Source of the DNA: Isoetes taiwanensis | Taxonomy: Eukaryota; Streptophyta; Lycopodiopsida; Isoetales; Isoetaceae | Length of the DNA: 64,000 bases | Direction of reading: 5' to 3' | NCBI GenBank assembly: GCA_021234155.1 | Contig: JAJEKV010000003.1 | Location: 16,660,386-16,724,385 of the forward strand | In this document: piece by piece, positions 47,560 through 59,500 of the stretch | How the letters are laid out: each line of letters opens with the position of its first letter | Numbering within the stretch: the first letter of the stretch is position 1 | The notes under the pieces: model-generated | Told to the model about the DNA's origin: nothing | Databases searched by the model: none | The model's input: only the letters and a program-made list of their open reading frames with translations | Translations under genes and position numbers: made by a program

Positions 47560-50500
47560 CATACATGTTGATATTGTGTACTTCCGAGAGCCGCAACGAC
47601 TGATCATTGCAGCCAATAGGTAGGATACATATCTACGTGCACGTAAATGTCGATGGAGGAAGGAGGCGGAGGGACCTGTTACTAGCTGGTCCGGTGGCCA
47701 TGCCGATCCTTCTCACGAATTGGTTTGATGGGTCGGTCTCTGTATGCATGTCGCGTCAGTATCCTGACGCCGGGACTACCCCATATAAAGAGAAAATGAC
47801 AATAATATCGTGATAGGGCGAGGCAAGGGTGAGAAGAGTGGCGACAGCTTCTTATCGGGATAAAAAAACTCGCCCTTTTAGGTTTTTGGGGGAAACCCAG
47901 TTTAGTGGCTAGTCCATTGGGTTAGCAATTAAGAGATCTTGTGTTCAAGTCTCTGGGGTCCGTCATATGTCCTCATGGATGCTGCCAATGTGGCATGACG
48001 TAAAAATACTATCTATCTATCTCTCTCTGTGCATGCATAAGGTGTTGCTCTTCAGATCAAGGTGTGGGGAGACTTATCCTGCATGGAAAATGTGTTTGGA
48101 GGTGCCTTCATTCCATGGCCTTAGGTTAGAGTTTGAGTCCAAGGTAAAATGCCTCTCTTGGGATGGCGAAAAGAATTCTATTGTTGCGGGTCATGTTGCG
48201 GGCCTAAAGACCGTTGCGGGCCTAAAGACCTTTGCAGAAGCATGGAATAAGCTTCAGATAACAGTGATCAAAAGGCCAATGACACCACTCTATTAAGCTG
48301 GCTAGCTTCAAAGATATGCATGAATGGTTTGTCAAACTTATGAAAACGGGTGTTACAGTAGACGATAAAGATGTCTTTTTAGATTGTTGATATGGTTACA
48401 AATTGGAGACATGAAGACATGTGCAGTAGGCGATAAAGATGCCTTTTTAGATTGTTTATATGGATTTACAAATTGGAGACATGAAGACGTGCTGATGGAA
48501 AGTCTGGAAAATATAAGGCTCGGTTAGTTCCTCTGGGGGTTTCTCAGAAAAAGGGGGTTTAGACTTTTCTTTAACCTTTTCTTTAAACCTTTCCTTTAAA
48601 CCTTTTCTCTGATAGTAAAATTTGATAGTAAAATCAGCAAGTCTTAGAATGCATTAGCTATTGCTAATGCGATGAATTTAGAGCTTTATCATATGGATGT
48701 TAGTATTAGAGTTAGAAACTGACCTAACCCTAACCTATGACCTAACCCTAACCTATGACGTGGTGGCCCATCTATGCCATCTACTATATAGCTAGGCTTG
48801 TTCTCCTTTTTAGTTACTTCAATAGAGCGTCTTCTTCTCTTCTTCTTGTTTCACTCTCACATGGTATCAGAGCAAGCTTGAGAGGAGAGAGAATGGACGT
48901 CTTTTTCAAGAGTGAAATTTTTTGCCAGCATTCCAGCATCAAGATCGGATTCATAGGAGTTGCTACCACAGAAAATTTCACTGTCATAAGAGGATTATCA
49001 CTCTAGTTCTTGAAAAAGAAAATTCTGGAGAAGTCAGATTTGCCTTACAACAAGGTAAATTATTGATTGCATGGTGTTGAATTCATCTAATAGGCATTAG
49101 ATCTACTCAACCAAGTCGGATTCATGTTGAATCAAGAGTAAGGAGGTCAAATTTGATAAATCTCAGCTAGATTTTATCAAATTTCTCTTGGATTGGGGCT
49201 GGATTTGCTTCAATTAGCCTAGATTTCTAGTATTTTACCTTGAGGAGAGGTAAATTTGATAGATCTGCAACATCCTTTTCTAACAAGATCTCTGTCATAT
49301 TACAACAGAATGTTGGACCCATGGAAATTAGACCCTAATCCACAGTTGGATGGGTCAAACTTTCAAGGATGGCAGGAGTTTTTTAAACTCTTTCTTGGCT
49401 TAATGAAACTAAAGGCTGTTCTTAAGCCTGGCTGGTCTCCCACAGCAGATGCTAAGTCTGCAAGTATTGATGAATCTGCTTTGGATCATCTGTTAATTCT
49501 CTGTATTCCTGATATAAGGTGTCAACTAGCTGCTTTCACAACATTTGGAGAAGCGTGGAAATATCTTGAAGATACATATGCTTTAAAAGGGCTTGGAAGA
49601 GTCAAGCACTTCAAGAAACAAATGGACCAACTGACCATTGAAGCCTGCACTGGAGCTGCAGATTATCTTCAACAGTTAAGAGCCCGGAGGAAAAATGGAG
49701 GAAGACGATATGATTCTTATTCTGTTATCTGCCATGGAGACCTCCTATTCTCAACAAGTGGTTAGTATTCAAACTCAAAAGGGAGTGGCCTGGACCTTCC
49801 ATGATCTTCAAACTGTGCTCCTTGATGCTGAACTTCAACAATCAAGAAATTCTAAGCAAGTACAAATTAATTATGCTAAAGCCAATCAAGATAAAGGGAA
49901 AGCTGTAACAGACACCAAATCCAGCTTATCATACGCTGAGAGAAGAGCTCAGGTTACTTGCTGGCATTGTGGATTACAAGGGCACTATAGAATCCAATGC
50001 AAAGCCTATAAACAGTTGAAAGATAAGCCTGCGGCTTCTAGCAGGAGTGAACCTTCTAGCAGGAGTGAACCTTCTGGCAGGAGTGAACCGCCACGTTCAG
50101 GCATCTCAGGAGTTGCTTTATCAGGAGCATTCAGTGACGAATACCTTAATGTGGCTTCAGATCAGCATCTATCTCCTAGTTTGAAATATCTTCTCATGGA
50201 CTCTGGGGCTTCTCAACATACTGTCACATCTCCAGCACTTCTTGTCAATGCTCGAGATGATACCTCACTGCGTGTGACAGTTGGAAATGGAGCAGTGTGT
50301 CAATCGCAAGCTAAAGGCATTATTCATCTTGAACAAGCACATGGAACCTGCCCAATTACAGAAGTATTTCATGTTCCAGATGTGGCAGCAAACTTACTAT
50401 CAGTCTCTACTTTTGATAAGCAAGGTAAGCATGTTATATTTGGTAATGGGCAAATGTATCTTACTGATATTAGTCCATGGACGCTAATAAAGCCCGAGCA

Positions 50501-53500
50501 ACTTGGAGTAAGAATTACAGGCCACATGAATGCGGGTGGTCTATACACGGTTGATGGCAGACCACAAGTCCACTCTTACACCTATTTGGCAGCCGACTCC
50601 AACTTGGAAACCTTATGGCATGCACGCTTTGGACATGTTGGAGGCAGGGCCATTGGTGAATTATCACGCTTGGGAATGGTGCATGGCTTACCCAAATTGA
50701 AGAGTACATCCTTAGCGTGTCATGCATGTCATTTAGGTAAGCAACCTCAGCAACCATATCCTCCAGAAGCTGAATTTCGAGCTACCACAGTTCTAGAATT
50801 ACTCCACATGGATCTTTGTTACATGCCCACACTTTCTATGGGAGGAGCTCACTGGTTCTTCACTATTGTGGATGACTATAGCAGGTTCACTTGGGTTCTT
50901 TGTGTCAAAACAAAGGATCAAGCATTTCTCAAGTTCAAAGAATTTCATGTCTATGTTGAGGCGGAATTTCACACATGCCTTAAGGCTGTCAGGACAGATA
51001 ATGGAACCGAATTTGTCAATAAACAGTTCAATGACTATTTACTTAGTCATAAGATCAGAAGAGAGCTAACAGTCCCCTATGCTCATGCCCAAAATGGGGT
51101 GGCAGAAAGAAAGAATCGCGCATTACAAAACCTTGTTAGATCCATGCTCATTCATAAAGAATTACCAGCATATTTTTGGGGAGAGGCCGTGGTTACAGCA
51201 GCCTATTTGGCCAACAGGGCTCCTACACTAGCCAACCCTCATGGAACTCCTTATGAACTCGCCTATGGGAGGAAACCAAATGTAGATAATCTACGGGTTT
51301 TTGGCAGCTTGGCATATGCTGCCATTCCACAAGAAAAGCTTCAAAAGCTTGGAAAGTTAGCAAACAGGGCTGCTAAATGCATTTTCATAGGGTATCCTAT
51401 AAGTCAAAAAGGATGGAAGTTGTATAATCCAAAAACAAAGCAAGTCTTCATTTCTAGAAGTGTTGACTTTGTCGAAAGTGCCTCCTATTATGATGAGGAA
51501 CCAATTGAGGGAGCTGTCTTCAATCTGAAAATGCTTCAACACCTCTTTCAACACAGGAATCATTTGGACACAGATCCAACATCAACCATCACAAGTGTTC
51601 ATGAAGAAACAATGTCTGATACAGATTCTGTTTCAGCTGATGGAGAAGCAGAATTACAGTCACCTCGTGATCATTCTAATGTGGAGAATGCCTCATTAGA
51701 TGATGCTTACAGATTATGGGAGACATATGACCTTCATGAACCTGACATTGCGCATGAAGTTGATGCTAACACCATATTAGAAAGCACTGCTCCTACTCCT
51801 GTGCTCAGAAGATCAGCAAGGCTGCAGTCCAAACAAGCACATGTTTCGCAACCAGCCCATTGCAACTATGCTCTCATGACTCAAATTATGGATACCACAG
51901 ATCCTGCCACATACCAGGAGGCAGCAGCAAGCCCAGTGTGGCAAAAAGCCATGAAAGACGAATATGACATGCTCATTAAACAAGGTATGCGTGGCAGCTT
52001 GTTCCCAAAACAGTACATCAACATGTCATTGGGAATAAATGGGTCTTTAGGACCAAATATAACTCTGATGGAAACATAGCCAAGCATAAGGCCAGACTTG
52101 TGGCTAAAGGGATATGCCCAAGAATTTGGCATTGACTATACTGATGTCTTTGCTCCTGTGGCAAGAATGCCAACAATCAGGGCCGTTATTGCATTAGCTG
52201 CTAGCAGAGGATGGCCCATTTATCAGCTAGATTTTAAAAGTGCTTTCCTCAATGGTGACCTGCAGGAAACCATTTTTATGGAGCAGCCACATGGCTTTAT
52301 CAAACCAGGTGAGCAAACACTTGTTTGTAAACTCCGTAAGAGTTTGTATGGGCTAAGACAAGCACCACGGTGCTGGCATAAGAAAATCAATGGATTTTTA
52401 CTGAAATTAGGCTTCAAAAGATCTAGGGCAGATCCTAGTCTCTATTATAAGCAAGCTCATGACAAGATATGCATTCTTGTTCTATATGTGGATGATTCCA
52501 TCATAACAGGGGATGCAGCTCATCTTATTTCTGATCTGAAAGTGCAACTCAACAAGTCGTTTGAAATCACAGACCTAGGACTTTTGCACTACTGCCTAGG
52601 AGTTGAGGTATGGCAAAAAGATACATCTATCATGATCAGTCAAACCAAATACATTAAGGAAGTCTTGAACAGATTTCATATGGAAGACTCCAAGCCAGTT
52701 CCTGCTCCATATGAACCAGGCATCAGACTTACCTTAGATCTTGATGGAGAACCGTGTGACACCACTTTATTTCGCCAATTGGTTGGTTCTCTCATTTACT
52801 CCACTATTACAAGGCCTGATATTGTATTTGCAGTTGGGCAGGTTAGCAAATACATGCAACATCCTAAGAGGACTCATTGGATGGCAGCCAAGAGGATTCT
52901 AGCATACTTGAAAGGTACAATGTTTGAGGGGATTTCTTATTTTCGAAATCAATCTCCGATGCTGTCCTTTTACACAGATGCAGACTTTGCATCTCATGAT
53001 TATGAGACTAGAAAGTCTACTACAGGGTTTCTTTCATTTTTTGGACAGAGTCCAATAATGTGGTCATCGAAAAAGCAAACCACTGTCAGCCTCAGCACCA
53101 CAGAAGCAGAATTGAAAGCCATGTGCACTGGATTTCAAGAAATTTTATGGATGCTCAATCTCTTTCAAGACTTGGGAGTGTCAATAAAGGCAGCCACACT
53201 ATTAGTGGATAACTCTGGTGCTATAGCATTGACAAAAGACCAGAAGTATCATCCCTTAACAAAGCATTTGGATACTCAGCTATGTTTCATGAGAGAGCAG
53301 CTTGACACTACCATGATCAATCTGCAATTTTGTGCTACACGAAAACAATTGGCTGATGGGATGACTAAGCCTTTGGTTGGAGTCAAACTCAAGCAGATGA
53401 AGCAGGCTCTAAGACTGCAGCTAGGCACTTAAGTGTGCTTTATTTGTTCTCTCTTTACAATTTTTGTTCTGTGTGTTAGGGTTCAGTTTCAGGAGGGGTA

Positions 53501-56500
53501 TTAGAGTTAGAAACTGACCTAACCCTAACCTATGACCTAACCCTAACCTATGACGTGGTGGCCCATCTATGCCATCTACTATATAGCTAGGCTTGTTCTC
53601 CTTTTTAGTTACTTCAATAGAGCGTCTTCTTCTCTTCTTCTTGTTTCACTCTCACAGTTAGTATTGCCTTTCTGAATGCAACCTTAAAAGAGGAAATATA
53701 TATGAAACAGGCTCCAGTTTTGAGGTAGTTCATAACAAATTTTGGAAATGGTTTACCAAACTGAAGAATGATGTTAATCTGTATGTGTTAGAATGTATGA
53801 AACATATGACTATTTAGGACACACGTCATCTTAGTAGAGACATGTATGTGTCAGCGTAGAAGTGTACATGGGTATTTAGATATGGATCTGCCGAACAAAG
53901 TGAGATACTCTATGGGGCAGTTTAGAGTGTCATCTCACCAGTTGGAGATCGAGGTTGGTAGGGCAAAAAATATTATCGTGAGGATCGGAAGTGCCCACTG
54001 TGCGATCTAAACATGGTCGAGTCAGAAGAACATTTTATTTTTACCTGCCCAACCTACTACATTATTAGAGGCAGATATCATTGTCTTTTTAGAGACCCCA
54101 CATCTCTACGACAGCTGGTAGAATATTATGATCAGAAATGTGTATCTCACTTTATATATGAACTATCTCTAGAAAGGAGAAATATTCTCAAACAAAAGAA
54201 TCCAATGGGCCTGAAGCAAACAGAAATAACTAATTTCTTTTCATCTGAGACAAACGATGATAAGATGATAGTAGACTCATCACAGAAGTGGAAGTATCCT
54301 GACCCTAAAGGGGTAACTTTGGCACTGTCTAAGAAGATAAAACGGTCAGCAGCCATGACACATAAAAAGTCTTTCCAGAAGAGGCCAAGCAGCAAGCACC
54401 AAAGCAAGCCAAGAAGGGGTATTATGAATTACTTTACAGCAGTCACAGGAACGAAGGGGCTGTCTCCATCAAACCCGCAGATTCTTAGATTTTCAATTGT
54501 TAAACTTAATATTTTTGTTTGCATACTTTAGATTTAGTAGGGTTTTCCTCCTGGAGGTCTTGAATTCTGTTTATGTTATGGTCTCATAGACCCTTCGGGT
54601 CTTAAGTAGACGTTAATAAATCTTTCTTTCTTTGTTTCTTTCTTTCTTAGAAATGTAATCAGGTCACTTCAGTTTAATCTAAGTTTTGTCTTGTTGCCCT
54701 CTTTGACGTTTTTGCTTCTTATGCTGATATCTTCTCTGAGCTCGTCAATTCTAATATGGTGTCAGAGCCTGCTCAAGGAGAATCGGCCGGGTAAAAATTG
54801 TTAGCTTCCATGACAAAATTTCGGCAAAACAGCTTTTCATTGTTTAAAAGGCCAAAATTTTTGCCCTAATCGTCATTTTTTGCCTAATCACCCTTTTTGT
54901 GTCCCGGTTTGATCTAATCGTCCAAATTTTGCTTGCCCTAACGAGTTGGTGGAACCAGCTAGTCGTTTCTTGACCGAAGGCCCAGGCTCTTTTCTGAAGA
55001 TGGATCCGTTCAAGTTCTCCAGCAACGCTAAACTCACTTCCTCAAATCATGGAAAAATTTCATCTCAAATTAATCGATTTATAACATGATGGGAGTTGTA
55101 TTGCAGACTAATTTCAGGAGCAATAAGGATGAGAAATCTGCTGAAATAAATTCTCTTGCGCTTGCCTTAGTAAAGATGCTGTATGATGAGACATTTGGAG
55201 ATCAGCTCAGACTTTGTGGGTCTATCTAGAAAAGACTGGCTGCAAAGGGCAAAGCCACTCAGATGATGGTTAAGGAAAAAATACGGTGTGCTTCCTTAGG
55301 GGATTTTAATCATGTTATGACTGATTTTCTGAGTCAGATGAAATCATGGCGTTCAGAGTTTAATGCAGCAGTGGCAGTACGGGAGAGCACGATCTTATAC
55401 AAGAAATCTTGGTAAATTTTTGCAGGGAAAATTTGGTACGATGATACAATCGATTTAAACATTGCTTGCACTTTCTTACAGCAGGAGGAAGTAGTGATCA
55501 ATCAAAGATGCAAATGCTCTGAACAGCCGCACTTTTCTCATGCTGGAAGTTCCAAATCAGATAGGAGAAAAAAATCTGATGAGAAGGATACTTCAAGTGC
55601 TCCAAGAAAATCAGGGAAGAAACAATTTAAATGCTATAATTGTTGGGAGAAAGGTCATTTCAAAAATGAATGCCCACATGTAAAAGCAAGTGAGAGGAAA
55701 TCTGATCAGGTGGAAATCAGTGCCGTTGCTTGTGCATCCGACAACGTAGAATATATTAATGTTGCTGTTGCTTGTGCATCCAACAACACAGAATGCATTA
55801 ATGTGACTGGTAAAGATGCATGTTGTGGTGGATTCTTGCTTGATTCTGATGCCACTAAGCATTTAACAGGGGAGGAACAAGATTTGAGTAATCTTGAACA
55901 CTATGAAGGAGGTCAAGTCAGAATGGGAAATGGTCAAACTTTGCCAATTGTTGGTAAGGGAGAGTTGTCCTTGAGTCTTCTGCATCTTCAATCTGGGTTT
56001 TGGTCGGATTATGAACAGAGTGTTTCTTTGAATTGATCGGTTTGCTGTTCTAGATTGAACCGGCTGGATGTATGAATAATAAACGAGAGGTTTAGTTGAA
56101 GGTTTATTATCCTGATTTTTTTTTAACTAAGCTTCAGGTTGTTTAGCATATACTACTATTCCATCAAAAATCCTTCATAAAGGTGGTAAATGCCGCGACT
56201 GAGCTACTAAAGTCCTTTTTATTGGCTATCCTGATAATAAGCGTGGAAATGTTATCCAGCTATTAGGAAGGTCCAGCAAAGCTTTAGATTCTTTGAATGA
56301 GATGGTTATGGTGTGTGCCAGTTTGTGTTTTTGTGGAGTCAAAAGAATAATGAATTGAGGAAGACGCTGATGCGCTTGTACTTTCAGTATTGCTTCTCTT
56401 CTTGTATTGTGTATTAGTGTGAGGTTGGTTTAAAGTGCTGACACCTTTTTGTTTCATATCAGAATTGGTTTAAAGTGCTGACACCTTTTTGTTTCATATC

Positions 56501-59500
56501 AGAATTTGAAGTCAGATTTGAAAGGCCGATATGATGTTGTATTGGATACAATTGGTTTGAAGGAGACTGAGGCTGTCGGTATTGATTTGCTAAAGCGTGG
56601 TGGCTATTATATGACACTTCAGGTACTCATTTCTTATGTGTAAAGACAATGATAGTTGAAACAGCGAATGAATTTTGAAGATTGTAGCAATCTTTCTATG
56701 CAAATTGTCTAGAACACGAAAACGGCAGTAGTAGCGGTAGAAGAAGGCATGTCTTTGTATCAGCATAATGTGCATTAAGATAAATAGTTGAAATTTTCTG
56801 TGGGCAAAGCCTTCATAAGTACCTGCAAGAAAACCTGTGAAAAAAACTTTTTGCTGCTATCCGTTTTTGCTGCTATGACTCTTACCATTTTTGCTGAGTC
56901 CTTACTTCTGCTACAGGGTGAAGCAGTAACTCTAGCTGACAGATACGGCCTTTTCATTGGTGGTGCAATGGCACTAGGACAGTTACTTAGAAAACAGCTG
57001 GATTATAGGCAATCACATGGCATTGGTATGAAACCTGTCAATGTTAAAATTTATTTCAATTTTGTTAGTGAATATTTGTAAGAAATGATTACTACAGTTT
57101 TAGAGTGGCAGAGATTGTCTCAAAATGTGTAGGAAATACCATGAAGTGCATTCAAAATGAAAGAGGGTACATAATCATGATGTTGAAGTATTTGCTCCCA
57201 CTGTGTGCACATCCACATTAAGAGCAATCATTGCTCTTGCAGCTAAGAAGGGTTAGGCCTTCACCTAATCATGATGTTGAAGTATTTGCTCCCACTGTGT
57301 GCACATCCACATTAAGAGCAATCAGTGCTCTTGCAGCTAAGAAGGGTTAGGCCTTCACCCACTGAACTTCAAGTTAGCATTTTAAACGGGGAGCTTGAAG
57401 AGGCGATTGTGCTTATGAGTCATAATAATGATTAATGCAAGCTAAGAAAGAGCTCATATGGTCTGAAACAAGTGCTGTTGGCATAAGAAGATTAATGGAT
57501 TCCTTCTTGCACTTGGCTATTTTAGGTCTCAAATCATGAAGGTAAAGTTTATATATCCTTCTATTATGTACATGGATGTAACAGGTGATGCACTCGAGTA
57601 GATCAAGAATAACTGAAACAGAGTTTGATATTACTTAGGCGCGGAGGTGTATAATGTGCTGATTTGGGGGTGCTCATATGTGGAGGTTCCCCTCTTATTA
57701 GGATCAAACTTTCTGGATCCTTCCATTGGCCACATGTTATTATCCGTTAAAAGTGAAGGATCGATGAGAGGTGCAAAGGGAAAGAGGAATGGGACGAACT
57801 GGTTCAATTGATAACTGATATGTTACCAGAATAAATAGGCACTCACATGTACACGCAGACATGCAGATATATGTACATATGTACACACATAGTGATTCCA
57901 TACTACACTCTCCCTGAACCTCTGTGTGAGAATCCAAACCTGTACAAAAACTCAAAACCTGTACACATCCTCAAACCTGTACAAAAACCTTCAAACCTGT
58001 ACAAACCTTCAAAACACCATAAAATCTACATGAGATAATAATCTCTTCCTGAGATCAAATCTCATCCGTATCTCATCCATCATGTGCAGCAACCATCCGG
58101 TTATGAGAAACCAGCTGCCATAAGACTCTTCCTGAGATCAAACCGATCTCCTTCAAATATCAAGATCATCTGCAAATAAAAGGAACACTTGTGCCTTGAC
58201 GAGATCAGCTGATACTTTGCAAACTAGAAGAAGAACGAGAAATACTCGAAGTCCTTTATATTCTAACATCTCATAGCACTAACATGTCATAGCACTGGAG
58301 TCCCCTACCATGTCCTTTACCAAGCAAGAACCCACCAACGTACAGAATCTGCTCTCCCTCAACCTCAAAATGGAAGAAAAGTTCAGTTTGAAAAACTCTC
58401 TCTCAAACTGAAATTTTCTTGCTGTAAGTCTACCAAAGCATTGCAATAAGTTCTATATAGATTCAAATCCTTGAACTTACAGTAGGCATAGATCTTCAAA
58501 TTAATTCTGCTCAGAAGCTTTCTTCATTCAAGACCAAATACCTGTAGATAAGGAATGCTTTGGAAACGATCAAGGTATGCTGACCTGCAACTAAAAATTT
58601 ACATCTGCCCATGGCCAGCTAACAACTGGCAAGTCCCATAACTAGCAAATCCCAAGCTAAAAACACAACACCCGAAGCTGGTTGTAAGAATCTGTACGAA
58701 CTAGACTTTGCAAGTCCAAAATCAGTGTAACTCCAACCAACTTTGTGAGCCCAATGTAGCACAAGCCAAGCCCAAGCCTGAAACTTGCAAACCTGCAAAG
58801 TCCTCTTGGGAACAAGCCTCAAACCAGCAAACTGCAAGGTCTTGGCAATAAGCCTCAAATCTGCCAATTGTAAGATTCTCCCGGCAACAAGCCTCATTTG
58901 TCTTTTGCTACCACTGCTTGACAAAGCTTAAATTCTGGAAATTTCAACATTGCAATCTAGCAAACAGGGATCTTCAAAAGCAGATTTTCCAATGCTACAT
59001 TCGAATTGTATCCTTACATTTGTAGCCATCAAAATCCTCCAAATTATTGTTCCAATAAGACCAAGCTGCTGAATATTGAATAACATATATCAGCTTGAGG
59101 AAAACAGGATGAAATCTCTGTCCCTGCTCATAACCTGGTCATATATTGAAGACTTCAAATGCTGGAAATAAATTCGTCATAAAACCTCCAGGTAACTCCA
59201 ATAGAATTTACATGCAACTCCAGTTAGAGCATCAAATTGCTAATAATTCCGACCAATGCCACAAGAAAGCTGCCCATTGAGTAATCAGCCTTTAGCCAAT
59301 TCTAAGATCAAATATTGCCAAGCATGGCATGGATGAGTAGGCACTAAACGAAACTAAACGACTATAGAAACTAAACGACTATAGGTGATCTAACGGTCGC
59401 CCTCAGAACCACGTACATGGCATCTCCATGATCAAATAATATTCCATCTCGGTTGTGTGGGGTCGAACATCCCCATCCCGTAAGCGATCAACTCGTCGAG

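Larger units (their letters stand above)
48704..53656 (+). mobile_element. Copia-G: young Ty1/Copia element, 4,953 bp
   Basis: It has paired 158-bp LTRs without a visible difference, a 5-bp target duplication, an initiator-Met primer-binding site and a GGAGGGG polypurine tract (53,492-53,498) just before the 3' LTR. The coding part runs Gag, protease, integrase, RT, RNase H, the Copia order. It is inserted inside the RT of Copia-F in intron 4 of the RTN4IP1-like gene, same strand as the gene. Identical LTRs imply a recent insertion. Confidence 0.92.

Noticed and set aside
47368-47623. Ser/Leu-repeat ORFs
   Set aside because: Artefact of the (CT)n microsatellite read as SLSLSL.
48716-48760. 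Telomere or interstitial telomeric repeat tract
   Set aside because: Only two short CCCTAA-bearing units, present identically in both LTRs of Copia-G; they belong to the LTR and are not a telomere.
49690-49700. Programmed frameshift between Gag and Pol in Copia-G
   Set aside because: The shift falls inside Gag before the zinc knuckle and lacks a slippery heptamer or pseudoknot that I can see; a random indel or assembly error is likelier.
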